Shown: positions 11,641 to 21,735 of the stretch, piece by piece
Position numbering within the stretch: position 1 is the first letter of the stretch
Layout: each line of letters begins with the position of its first letter
NCBI GenBank assembly: GCA_949361645.1
Contig: OX442426.1
Span: 4,329,327-4,393,326 of the forward strand
DNA: 64,000 nucleotides
Direction of reading: 5' to 3'
From: Spongilla lacustris
Taxonomy: Eukaryota > Porifera > Demospongiae > Spongillida > Spongillidae
The notes under the pieces: generated by a model
Database searches by the model: none
Told to the model about the DNA's origin: nothing
Seen by the model: only the letters and a program-made list of their open reading frames with translations
Made by a program: the position numbers and the translations under genes

Positions 11641-12483
11641 CTGGCTTTACACCCTTAATACAACAGCTACTTCCACATGACATAGACAGGGTAGGTACAA
11701 TGACAGGATTTTCTTTGGCTTTTAGGCATTGTCCCTCGAGTGGTTGGCCTTTACCACCGAGGGGCTGGAGTTTCCCAACTCCACGAGTCCGGCAAAAACG
11801 CGCTATGTGTCCCTTTCTACCACAGGTCCAGCATGTCGTTGTGGCAGCCCACTTCTTCCTCAGCTCCGCGTCCACGTTCTGTTTCGGGCTTCCCTTCTCG
11901 CTGTCCATGCGCAGCTCCAAATGGTACAGCCTTTCATTCAGTGCCTTGTGCTAACTTGTAGGACATCAGCAGTTGTGAGATATGACTCCAGCTCTATCGT
12001 CGCAATGATAGCATCCTCGACTGTCTTGGGGCCCTTTTGCTTTACTCCGAAAGCGACTTGAGGGTTTCCTATTTCTGTCAGAAACTGGTCCAAGGTAAGG
12101 CACTCTCTTGCTTTGTCTTATAAGTCTCCGTAGGCCTTGTCCACAAGCACCTTCAAGGCATCACCAAACGACGCCCAGTCCTCGTCTTTTTGCTTCTTCC
12201 TCGAATGAAGTTCCGATACGTACAGCTCACACTTGCTGTCAGGGTTGAAACACTTGTTAAGGGCTACCATAGACTCACTAAATTTCTCCCTGACAGCTCT
12301 CGGGAACCTCATTAAGGTGGTTTGGGCCTTCCCCGTCAGTCGCATGTGCAGCCATTCAATTTGTCGTCATCACTTTCTCCCATTTGTTGACGATAGCTAC
12401 GTTTTCGAAGTGTGCCACCCACTCTGGCCAGCTCCCTGTCACACCGTCGTACGGTTCAGGCAGCACCAGCGGTCGCTGTGCCA
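11600..12483 (-). pseudogene. gag: Gypsy gag
   Basis: Starts at the ATG complementing 12481-12483 (MAQRPLVLPEPYDGVTG) shortly inside the 5' LTR. A capsid-like helical region follows (12118-12345, ending WASFGDALKVLVDKAYGDL), then the nucleocapsid zinc knuckle CWTCGRKGHIARFC (C-x2-C-x4-H-x4-C) within 11621-11920. The three pieces lie in different frames or are divided by stops, so the gene is broken. Confidence 0.75.
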
Positions 12484-12508
12484 TGTCGTCTAGCCGACTA
12501 TGCCTATG

Positions 12509-12669
12509 TGACGAGATAGACCATACGAGATAGCGTGGCAGCAAGTTAATAGCAGCAAGTTACAAGTACAGAACTGACCTGCTAACACTGAAGAAGTATA
12601 GTCTTTGTATGCACAAGCAGTCTGTCACCTGATTCCATGGGTTCACTGCGCAAGCGCGTACCCTTTACA
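12509..12669 (-). repeat. Gypsy 5' LTR
   Basis: 161 bp, same ends as the 3' LTR. Differences from it (for example CCATACG versus CCGTACG, and CTGCTAACACTG versus CAACACTG) show time since insertion. Confidence 0.85.
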
Positions 12670-12965
12670 CAGGGAAGATACGTGCCGTGTATCACACCAT
12701 TGTCAGACCATTGGCAGGCAGTCCGAACCAAAACTTTCTGATCACAAACGTGGCAGGCCCCAAAGGAATGGAACAACACAAGAAATGCAGAAGAAGGCCC
12801 GGATGACCTTATAGTACCTGAATTTCGACAAGGATCTGTCCCAATGGAAGAGCTGCAAATGTATCTCAGCCACCACAGCATCAAGAAAACAGGAGCTAGT
12901 AAGGTGCATCACAGAGCACATGATATAAGTGTAGTGCAGGATTAACATCAGAAAAGTATACCAGT
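12670..12965. other. No gene recognised
   Basis: Unique-looking sequence between the Gypsy element and the GGGA repeat; no domain or exon identified. Confidence 0.3.
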
Positions 12966-13162
12966 TGAGAGAGAGAGGGAGGGAGGGAGGGGGAGAGAGA
13001 GGGAGGGAGGGGGAGAGAGAGGAAGGGAGGGAGGGGAGGGAGGGAGGGAGGGAGGAAGGGAGGGAGGGAGGGAGGGAGGGAGGGAGGGAGGGAGGGAGGG
13101 AGGGAGGGAGGGAGGGAGGGAGGGAGGGAGGGAGGGAGGGAGGGAGGGAGGGAGGGAGGGAG
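12966..13162. repeat. (GGGA)n simple repeat
   Basis: About 200 bp of GGGA repeats with GAGA interruptions at the left end, strongly strand-asymmetric (all purine on +). Such runs can form G-quadruplex or triplex DNA. Open frames across it are compositional artefacts. Confidence 0.95.
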
Positions 13163-13999
13163 AAAAGGATAATTGACAAACGCTAGTAGGCCTGCCATTA
13201 CATGTACTAATAGAATGAAGCTTTTATAAGTTCACCGCAAAACATAATACATCGTGCCCAGACCTATATCATATGCATTTAGTTTTGAACTTGGTGTCGT
13301 TTCAGAGAACTGAATAGGTTGAGTGCCAAAATTCTTTGTGGATAGATATAACAATATTTGTTCTGTTCATGAATTTGAAAAACGTCACGGAAAAAAGTGT
13401 ACTTTTTTTGGCGATGGTTGTAAGCAAATGAGTTTGAACAAACGCAGGATAGGCTAGGAAGCAGGTATAATGCTGGGAAAAGCATAAATATTGTTGTGAA
13501 GAGTTATATAGTGTGTAGCTTTTACAAACATTGGACAAAAAAGTGGGTTCAACAAAATCAGCCCAAAAAATGTTCTGTTCTCACGAATGCGGTTATAAAA
13601 TAATGCCAATACCATGCCACTAGCAGTAGATTTTTCACATAGATGGGTGAGGGACACAGCAAGGTATATTGTATTCTCAAGCTGGAGCTGGGACCCACGA
13701 GGGTATGTGAGGATCTGCCCTGTAACATGACAAAGGTGGGCGGATTCCCCCTAATCAGCATGATACAAAAAACTGCACAATCATGTTAGAAATTTAAAAA
13801 ACAATCACCTGAGGAATAAGAAAGGTGTTTTTACATAATATCATATCACAAAGTTATATAAAGTGTTAAGGTATCATTTACCTTCCAAAATATTATGGGT
13901 AAGGTTTTAAATTTATTTAAACTTACAAGCACAGCATATTATGTGACAGCAGCTGTTAACATTTTCAATATGATACTTCAATACTCACCATGATTCACT
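13163..13999. other. No gene recognised
   Basis: AT-rich sequence with only short unsupported open frames. Confidence 0.3.
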
Positions 14000-14625
14000 A
14001 AAACAGTCAAAGTGCAGGAACAGCAAATTGCAAAAACGTTGTCTTGCATACCTTGCAATATACAAACATGCTTCCCAGCACTTTAGAAATTGATATATGA
14101 TAGGCAAGATTTGAAAGTTGACAATTACAAGGCCAAAACAACAGGAATACAACATATACATGTAGGTGATACGTGAAACCCCACTTGCCAAGAAGAAATA
14201 TAAGTAGGCAGAACAAACAGGTAGACCAATATGTCTCAATATTTACTAGTTTATGGGTAATTTTGAATTGTGTACAGTATACGCCCTTCATCATATGTGT
14301 AAATGGAGACCTAAAACTCAGGCTATATAAAGGTGTTCATCATAATTAAGGTTTTGATGGGAGCAATGCATGTTTAAGTTCCTATGTGCACATATTGGTC
14401 TACCTGTTTGTTCTGCCTACTTACATTTCTTCTTGGCAAGTGGGGTTTCACATATCACCTATATGTATATGTTATATTCCTGTTGTTTTGGCCTTGTAAT
14501 TGTCAACTTACCAATCTTGCCTATCATGTATCAATTTCTAAAGTGCTGGGAAGCATGTTTGTATATTGCATGGTGTGCAAAACAAAGTTTTTGCAATTTG
14601 CCGTTCCTGCACTTTGACTGTTTTT
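14000..14625. mobile_element. Hairpin (foldback) element
   Basis: The left arm (14000-14237) and right arm (14388-14625) are close reverse complements, about 235 bp each, separated by a loop of about 150 bp. The same peptide pattern therefore appears on opposite strands from each arm; this is a by-product of the inverted repeat, not two genes. It is probably a MITE or an inverted duplication. Confidence 0.75.
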
Positions 14626-15019
14626 GCCATGTTGTTTAAGTCCATATCTGCATGTGTGGACTGAAGCTGTGAAGGCAAAAGAACTTTCACTGCTCTTAAA
14701 GCTACTCATCACAGCCAAGGTACCCATATTTAACATGTGTGAGGGCACACATTGAGAACACTATCAAGGTCTTGCATATTGTGTTAATCACATATTCACT
14801 AGGGGTTCAAAGTCCTTACCATTAGCCAGTAAGTTTATTTCTGGCTCAGGGTTGTCCAATTCATTACAACATTATCAATCTCTTTTTTAAAATTATTACA
14901 CTGCAATTAAATAAGCAGGCAAATGCATTTTGAAAAATAATACAGTGGCAATGGGAGGCTATTATGTTTTTATATTAGTAATACAGTCACAAACTAGTTT
15001 GTAGTATAGATGCAGATGA

Positions 15020-15270
15020 TGGATGCCTCAACCTAATTCTTCATACCTGGTATTTGGATGATGGGGCCGGTGACCACACAGCAGTGTTGCATGCTTTGCA
15101 ACTAATAGTAGAAATGGGTCACGACCATGCAACTAGATAAATGTGAACTCTTCCGTCCTACAATGAAGTTCCAAATATAGATATCATTGGAGCTCCAATT
15201 AGGGACTATCTCATCCGTGCTCACTTCATTGCAAAGAGGTGTGCTCAAGACAAGAAGTTGCTGTCTGTTT
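15020..15270 (+). pseudogene. Reverse-transcriptase fragment (REL-endonuclease LINE type)
   Basis: Forward translation gives TWYLDDGAGDHTAVLHALQL, then after a stop KCELF, then NIDIIGAPIRDYLI and IAKRCAQDKKLLS. These align in order with the catalytic palm of the larger LINEs here (WYMDDGVLAG, KCELF, LGAPIGDYL). The YLDD core is preserved but frame breaks show a dead 5'- and 3'-truncated copy. It appears more diverged than the copies at 24-31 kb. Confidence 0.6.
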
Positions 15271-15810
15271 CTTTTAAGGCTTTTCTTCACTAGCAATCGC
15301 AATCCGGATCAATCTGGATTGGGGATGCATCCACACTAGCTAATTAGTATTCATCGACCAAAACGGGTAGCTGTCTCGAGTCCACATGAAACCCGTGCAT
15401 TGCTGGGAATGCTAGGGCGTTACAGCCTATAGGGCTGGTCCAGCCATGGCCGTACCAAATGTTAAGGACCACACCCACTGCACCCAACCGCACCCCCTAA
15501 GCCCTATATGTACTAAATATTGAGAATATATGAAAGTTAATGAATTGATCATAAGGGTACATGTTTACGATACATGCGCATGCATATAATTGTATTAAGT
15601 ACGCAGGCGCACAAAGTCTCTACATCAATTGCTTTGCACTGTTGCATTTTTGGGTTCTTTGTTATTGCATGAGTTCTAGCTCTAGTACCACGGAGTTGCG
15701 CACCACTATAGAGTGAATAATAGCACCAAATCAACCATCAATGCAGGGTTTTCCTAAACGAAGTTATGGCCAAATACACCCGAAAAAGCAATCATTTCAA
15801 GCTGCCTGGT

Positions 15811-18045
15811 GGGTAGATAACTTAAAATTGGATGATAGCTTTAGATTTTGTTGCAGCTTCTCATATTTTTCAGTCCTCATATGAAAGTAACTTTGGTGAA
15901 AAAAAAAAAAGTCAAAAAACCATAATGGTTTACGAAATACATTGTCATGAATAATTAATGTTTCTCCACATTTTTGCTCCTTTGCTGAGCCCTTACTTTG
16001 CTCTCACAGATCTTGCAGGGTTTTAAATCAATGCTCTTTCGATGTACAACTAAATTATAATATGTGTTTATGACAGATGTTAAAGGATTAAAAATTAAAT
16101 GTATTTATCACACGCTTTATAGAATTCAGACCACTTGCAGATCAAAACTGTATCTATTTTTTACAAGGTGAAAGCCACTCTTTGTTGCAATGCTTTTACA
16201 AAATAAAAAGTCTTGAGTATCAGTTATCTCTGGGAACCATAAGCGATTGAATACCAGGATGCCATTTTTTTAAATTTTGGCACCTATAAGTGTTTAGATA
16301 CGTCACAAGGGGTGTTATGTAATAATAAGGCTACGTATGTTTGCATGACTCAGCACATATCAGAGACACTCCTCCTTTTTTTTTTACCTAATAAGGCATA
16401 AGGCATGCGCGGGCTTTGAAACATATTTTGAATCAATGGCAAGAAACGTCTGAGATTTCTGTTGGACCCATTCAAGAGTCATACGCGCCGTATCATATAC
16501 ATTGTATACTAGTATCTTCGAGTTGTACCAACTGCAATGATAACAGAACATCCATCTCTCTGTATTCGAACCTCGAAGCGGAGATATATACAGTGTAGCA
16601 TGCTGCAATTGTCTGCGAAATATATGTATAAGCTCAATCCTGAAAGTGTTCATAGATCCTAATACCTGTAGCAGTGGTAGCCTTACACAAGGGCCCTTGC
16701 CAACACAGTGCAGGCCCTAGTATAAGCCCCAGTGAACTTGAGCTATACTAGGTCCTGCACTGTGTTGGGAACTTGGGCTATTAGGGCCCACAACTGCTTT
16801 TTTGTGTAAGGCAGAGATCATGTGTCTAAGGCTACTACCACTAGAGGTATCTACAAATGCTATTTCAGGATTGAGCATACATAGACAATTGCAGCATTCA
16901 ATATCTCCGCTTCGAATACAAAAAGATGGATGTTCTGTTACATTGCAGCTGTTACAACTCGAAGATACCAGTATATACGATACGGCGCGTATGACTCTTG
17001 AATGGATCACAACAGAAATCTCGGAAGTTTCTTGCCATTGCTTTAGATTCGTCTCAAAGCCCGCGCATGCATTATGCCTTATTCGGTAAAAAAAAAAAGT
17101 AAAGGAGGAGTGCCTCTGATATGTGCTGAGCCATGCCAACCACAGTTTACATACAGTACCAATCAGAAAAAGTTTCCCTACATTCCGTGTAGTTTAATTA
17201 TCGTGGCGTAGAATCACAGCGTGAGGCCGTACATGTAGCTACGCATATGGAGTAGCAAAATACGCGTATGGAGTAGCGAAATACGCGTAAACATTGAGTG
17301 CGTACACAAGTACCAGCAGCTTTGAAAGAATGACGTACATTTTGCGCCATGTCATTTAATATGGCAACGCTGGTATGCGTAGTCAGCATAGAGACGTATT
17401 GTGCTGTGCGCTGTATTCCGCTACTGTAGCACAATAATGTCGTACGTGTACTACTGTACATGCTTAGCGTATCACCGTATAAAAAGTACTCTACAGTCGG
17501 AAACTTTTTTCTGACTGGTAGCCTTATTTTACATAACACCCCTTGTGACGTATCTAAACACTTAAGGTGCCAAAATAAAATAAAAATGGCGTCCTGGTAT
17601 TCAATCACTTGTGGTTCCCAGAGATAACTGATACTCAGACTTTTTATTTTGTGTAAAACATTACAACAAGGAGGGGCTTTCACTTTGTAAAAAAAAAATG
17701 GTAGAGTTTCAATCTGCAAGTGGTCTGAATGCTGTAACCATGTGATAATAACATTTAATTTTTAACCCTTTAACCTCTATCATAAACACATTATAATTTA
17801 GTTGTACATCGAAAGAGCATCGATTTGTTACCAAATATAACCCTGCAAGATGTGTGAGAGCAAAGGAAGGGCTCAGCAACGGAGCAAAAATGTGGAGAAA
17901 CATTAATTATTCATGACAATGTATTTTGTAAACCATTAAAGTTTTTGACTTTTTTTTACCAAAGTTACTTTCATATGAGGACTGAAAAAAATAAGAAGTT
18001 GCAACAAAATCTAAAGCTATGCGTCCAACTTTAAGTTATCTACCC
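15811..18045. mobile_element. Large foldback element, about 2.2 kb
   Basis: The left arm runs inward from GGGTAGATAACTTAAAATTGG (15811). The right arm ends with its reverse complement at 18045. Arm landmarks pair along the whole length: the block TTCATGAATAATTAATG-like at 15950 pairs with 17905, and ATAAGGCATAAGGCATGCGC at 16390 pairs with 17080. The fold centre is near 16740. The right arm is longer because of a nested MITE (17158-17519). No transposase is encoded. The ends and subterminal blocks resemble the element at 34281-35785, so the two form a family. Confidence 0.75.
17158..17519. mobile_element. Nested MITE in the foldback right arm
   Basis: 362 bp present in only one arm of the foldback. 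It is bounded by inverted repeats ACCAATCAGAAAAAGTTTCC (left) and GGAAACTTTTTTCTGACTGG plus T (right). The flanks rejoin in register with the undisturbed left arm, which shows insertion after the foldback formed. Confidence 0.65.
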
Positions 18046-18277
18046 TTGGATTGACCGTGGTTTAAAACCTGGAATTGACTAGTCTCGTACCCAGACCCTA
18101 GTACGTCACAGCTGCGGATGGATTACATCACCGCTACGCTAGAACTAGGGTCTGGGAAAGTGACTGCAAAAAGTCGGTGACAAAAGTTCAGAACTTTTTA
18201 ATTGACCGCAGCCCGCTGGAATGTTTCTAAGTCAACAAGTAGTATACATGCAAATTATACTAATAGACATAACAAAA

Positions 18278-18423
18278 TGGATTATGCTTGTACAGCTGTA
18301 CGTTTTGCGATGGATGAACTGAGAGTGAGTACGTTGAAGGACAAACAGAAAGAGGCTATTCACAACTTTGTTCGAGGCCATGACTGTTTCATTATTTTGC
18401 CAATGGGGTACGGGAAAACGTAG
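18278..18423 (+). pseudogene. RecQ-like helicase N-terminal fragment
   Basis: Encodes MDYACTAVRFAMDELRV, then LKDKQKEAIHNFVRGHDCF and IILPMGYGKT. The last is a Walker A motif (GxGKT) in the form used by RecQ-family DEAH helicases, preceded by the Q-motif-like LKDKQKEAI. The frame stops immediately after the motif, so motifs II-VI are absent. The fragment lies wholly inside the TIR element and is most simply read as captured host or transposon-related sequence. Confidence 0.65.
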
Positions 18424-18665
18424 TGCTATGCCTAGCTACCCTAGCCTTCGTGTTCGCGATCGACCATCTTCGAAAGAGAACACCTCGGTCTTCTTAGTCT
18501 ATTGTAGTTTGCGTTTCGCCGTTGGTATATCTAATGATGGACCAAGGAAAACGTTGTGCTATGCCTAGCTGCCTTTCGTGTTCACGATCGACCATCTTCG
18601 AAAGAGAACACCTCGGTCTTCTATTGTAGTTTGCATTTCGCCGTTGGTATCTTAAAGCCCTGAAG
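18415..18665. repeat. Tandem duplication of about 130 bp inside the Mutator-like element
   Basis: The block beginning AGTGCTATGCCTAGCT and running through CGATCGACCATCTTCGAAAG and CACCTCGGTCTTCT is repeated once about 133 bp downstream with minor indels. Confidence 0.75.
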
Positions 18666-18879
18666 CATTGCTAAGACGCCATAACCATTAAAACATTAAT
18701 ATATGAATACTATTGCGGTCTAGTTGCCTATCTTTTGTACAAACAATTAACATACCATCTGTCACCGACTTTTTGCAGTCACTTTTCCAGACCCTATAGC
18801 GGTGATGTAATACATCCGCAGCTGTGACGTACTAGGGTCTGGGTACGAGACTAGGAATTGACTGCACTATGATGAAGCG

Positions 18880-19645
18880 AGTGACTTACATTTGTGCGAA
18901 TGCTCGTATCGAAGGCAATGTTTCGAGTGGACATAGTGACAGCCATACTACTTTCTTTAGTTCTGGATATTCAATGCCACGGTTAACTTCAAATGACACG
19001 AGCAGTCTGAGTGTCACAAGGAAGCATTTGAAAGGTCAGTGGCTTTTTCTAAACAGACCAAGGATATAGCTCAGGTAATAGCTTGCGCTCATGCAATACA
19101 GCAGAAATTGAATTGTGACTGCCTTGTTAAAATATTCTTCACCATTCGCTTTCATGCTTGACAGGGATTGGTACTTGGGGTCATGGAGATGACAGTGAAA
19201 GTAACTTTAGATACAAGCTTTGATTCTTAGAGGGGAAGATGACCCTACTCTTTTTGATTGGATAAAAAGACAAGGCAACACGTATACCAGTGCTGATATA
19301 CAAAATGAAATGTTGTAAATAAATTGTCAGAGAAATATCAAGCAGTATAAGAAAGTAATCTACATATCTTATAACTATCACAGCCTGTTCTTTATTGGAT
19401 TGATCAGCAGTTTCATCAGCCATGACAGAAAAGAAAGGTGATGATGATTTTAATTGCTCAGGGAGAAACTATTGGACTTTAAGTTGTTGATTCGATAGAT
19501 GCAGTAATTCTCACAGCAGTAATCAAAGACTGCCTTCTGAGAATAAATTTACCATTTCACAATTGCCGTTGTCAGTGTTATGATGGAGCTAGCAGTATGT
19601 CAGGAGCCAAAACAGGTGTTGCAAAACAAATTTCTGACGAGGAAA
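18880..19645 (+). pseudogene. hAT-like (DUF4371-type) transposase pseudogene with microinversion
   Basis: Forward pieces appear in the expected order for hAT-related transposases: GHGDDSESNF (about 19180-19210), LRGEDDPTLFDWIKRQGNTY to ADIQNEML (about 19228-19317), IVREISSSI (about 19325-19350), then VVDSIDAV...CYDGASSMSGAKTGVAKQI (about 19481-19630). The intervening conserved block, MADETADQSNKEQAVIVIRY, is present at exactly its expected place but on the minus strand (about 19353-19427). Stops and frameshifts elsewhere show the gene is dead. Confidence 0.7.
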
Positions 19646-19895
19646 TTTACTCTGGGGACTTGTAGCTGACGTCAATAATTACAGCCAGTTAGAAAGACTG
19701 ATCTATATGTCCCGAACGTCTTCATAAGAATAGCCAAACAATACTACTGGACGGATCCATCCAGTATATGAAAGACTATTTAAACAGTGATTGCGTGTAT
19801 TGATGCATGTCTTGTGTGAATATATTCTTAACTGAGTTAAGTCATTAATTTCAAGCAGAACTAGAGAGACCAGGGTATTACACTACTAGCAGAGA

Positions 19896-20310
19896 ATGGA
19901 GCCTCAGCGACATATAAGCCTACCGAAATGTTTTTCGCATGGGAACTTCACCGACTGGTCAGAGCGCTTTGAGATTTGTGCGGCCGCAAACGCATGGCAG
20001 AAGGATACGATGGCCTTGAAACTTCATTCGCAGCTCTCGTTGCATGGTTGGGGGTTCCTGTGCAAACAAGAACAAAGAACGTTGCTATGAAGCAAGCCCT
20101 CACTAACGCGTTAAAGCCTACCGAGTTCACGGCTTTCGCTGAATTTCAATCACGCAACCTACGCCCTGGTGAGAGGGTTCACATGTATCTACATCATCTC
20201 AAGCGACTCCTGGATGCAGCTATGCCAGAACTAGAAGAGGATAGCAAGAACAAAATACTATTTCAGCAATTCTTAGCGGGTGTTACCAGACAAATGCAGT
20301 CGCCATTTGT
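19896..20310 (+). pseudogene. Retrotransposon gag fragment
   Basis: Starts MEPQRHISLPKCFSHGNFTD and WSERFEICAAANAW. After a frameshift it continues ALVAWLGVP, FQSRNLRPGERVHMYLHHL and KRLLDAAMPELEEDSKNK. This is the capsid-like pattern of Gypsy/BEL-type gag proteins of invertebrates and is unlike the gag at 11.6-12.5 kb. No pol or LTR follows; the frame runs straight into LINE sequence at about 20300. Confidence 0.55.
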
Positions 20311-20930
20311 CAAAGGGCCCATCTTTCTGTGAGGGTTGACGTAGGGTATGGCTTAGCTAGGGACCATGTTAACTCCCGCCCGGCAGATTTCCTCATTCAT
20401 GGATGGGACAAAGGAAAGCCTGCGGCCGTTGATGTTACTGTCGCTTCACCCCTTACACAAGTAACTTGAACAGTGCCAGATGTCCTCATTCATGGATGGG
20501 ACAAAGGAAAGCCTGCGGCCTTTGATGTTACTGTCGCTTCACCCCTTACACAAGTAACCTAGAACAGTGCCAGTGCATCTGTGGGAACAGCAGCCTATGC
20601 TGCTGAATGTAGAAAGCATACAGCCAATGCAACCAGATGCCAGGAGTTGGGGTGGACATGTATCCCCCTAGCCGTAGAAACGTTTGGTAACCGAGGTGTG
20701 GAGGCTCAGTGAGTTTTTTTTTCCGTCTTGCCTCTCTACTTGCTATCGGCCAGGCCACCCCCAAACCCAAATTGCAGAATGAAATCTATGGTTTGCCTGA
20801 ACATGTCACAGGTGAGGTCAGTGGCTAGGGCCATCATGGGGTAAGAAAATGTCCAGATAGGTTAGTAGAACTGTAGGTTTGTTAACAGCGTTAGTAGAAT
20901 TGCAGGTTTTATTAAAATAATAATAATAAT
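20300..20930 (+). mobile_element. 3' end of an R2/R4-like LINE (copy a)
   Basis: Encodes the C-terminal endonuclease-like region: QRAHLSVRVDVGYGL, RPADFLIHGWDKGKPAAVDV, TVASPLTQ, CQELGWTCIPLAVETFGN. These align with the C termini of the copies at 24.5, 28.4 and 54 kb. A 93-bp segment (about 20391-20483) is tandemly duplicated. Stops and frameshifts are present. The 3' end terminates in a short (TAA)n run at 20916-20930. Confidence 0.7.
20391..20576. repeat. 93-bp tandem duplication
   Basis: The block starting CCTCATTCATGGATGGGACA recurs 93 bp later and ends with the same CCTTACACAAGTAAC. The length is a multiple of three, so the frame is kept within the duplicate. Confidence 0.8.
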
Positions 20931-21587
20931 GTATTTTGAATTAACTATAGGCTATGCTTAAGATTGTACCCATGTGTATACGTATTGTACATGTATTACA
21001 TTTCAAATAATGCAATTGTACATATAATGCACTGCAAGAGGCACGTAAAGTTGTCTTTGTAAGGATGAGATAAAGACAGCAAAGGATTGTCTCAAATGTA
21101 ATGAACGTGGGTGGGAGTTGCATTCCCCTGGTTACAAAGATTGGGTTGAAAAGGTTCATCAAAGATCCCAGGCAGGAGGTACATAATGGGAAGACGTAGC
21201 CTGACTGTAATGAAAATGAGCTGTCCTTACCAGATCATTATTTAAATGCTTGTATTATTGCTGTTGTACCAATGTCAAATTTTAGGGGTAGCATTAGTGT
21301 TAATTTGTTACAATTATATTGTTTTGGTAAATTATATAATAAAATAAGGAAAGGAATTCAGGTTCTAGGGGAGAAAAATAGTTGGCTACTTACATGAATA
21401 AGTGGAATACCAAATTTATTCCATTAGGCTAAATAACCAGTAATTAGTGGATTTGGTAGACTCTTTAGAAAATGATAGACCCTTAAAACATAAGCATTCA
21501 CAATAAAATTATACTAAGAAGGTCACTATTTGGCCTGCATCCTTTGGAGCTCATGTACATGTATGCAATTGTTACTAATTGTTAGTG
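20931..21587. other. No gene recognised
   Basis: AT-rich sequence without a supported exon or repeat structure. Confidence 0.3.
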
Positions 21588-21735
21588 ATCGATGGATTTG
21601 CGTAATACATTGATTGTTGATGGATCCATTGGATGCACAACAATCGGTCGATCGCGCAATCATCGATCGATCGCGCAATCATTAATCGATCGAGAACCAT
21701 CAATTGATTGTGCATTACTGTGCTTGCGCGATTGA
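21588..21735. repeat. GATCGATC-rich palindromic repeat cluster
   Basis: Dense self-complementary motifs, including GATCGATCGCGCAATCAT, repeated and inverted, and GGATTTGCGTAATAC at the left edge. The reverse complement of this layout occurs at 32595-32830, so it is a dispersed family. Confidence 0.6.

Larger units (their letters stand above)
8055..12669 (-). mobile_element. Ty3/Gypsy LTR retrotransposon, decayed, full length
   Basis: Two direct LTRs (8055-8211 and 12509-12669) enclose gag and pol on the minus strand in Gypsy order: gag with a CCHC knuckle, protease remnant, reverse transcriptase, RNase H, integrase zinc finger and integrase core. The reading frame is broken by several frameshifts and stops, and the protease catalytic region is missing. 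No matching target duplication is visible beside the LTRs, suggesting an old or rearranged insertion. The element is certainly non-autonomous now. Confidence 0.9.
18080..18853. mobile_element. Mutator-like TIR element carrying a RecQ fragment
   Basis: 774 bp. The long imperfect inverted ends (about 18080-18190 and 18755-18853) begin TAGTCTCGTACCCAGACCCT and pair with a mirrored end. The 9-bp sequence GGAATTGAC flanks both ends (18071-18079 and 18854-18862), the target-duplication length typical of Mutator-like elements. The interior has no transposase but carries a helicase gene fragment, so the structure matches a Pack-MULE-type element: known for plants, inferred here. Confidence 0.7.

Noticed and set aside
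8055..12669. Target-site duplication for the Gypsy element
   Set aside because: The bases outside the two LTRs (CTGAG and CAGGG) do not match, so none is claimed.
12742..13198. Open frames across the GGGA tract (Pro/Ser/Leu or Gly/Arg/Glu repeats)
   Set aside because: A tetranucleotide repeat without stop codons produces such frames on every phase; no start, splice or domain evidence.
13985..14639. Two similar small proteins on opposite strands
   Set aside because: They arise from the two arms of one inverted repeat and are not separate genes.
16384..17139. Open frames within the foldback arms
   Set aside because: The same sequence is read from each arm in opposite directions; no domain, and the repeat structure explains them.
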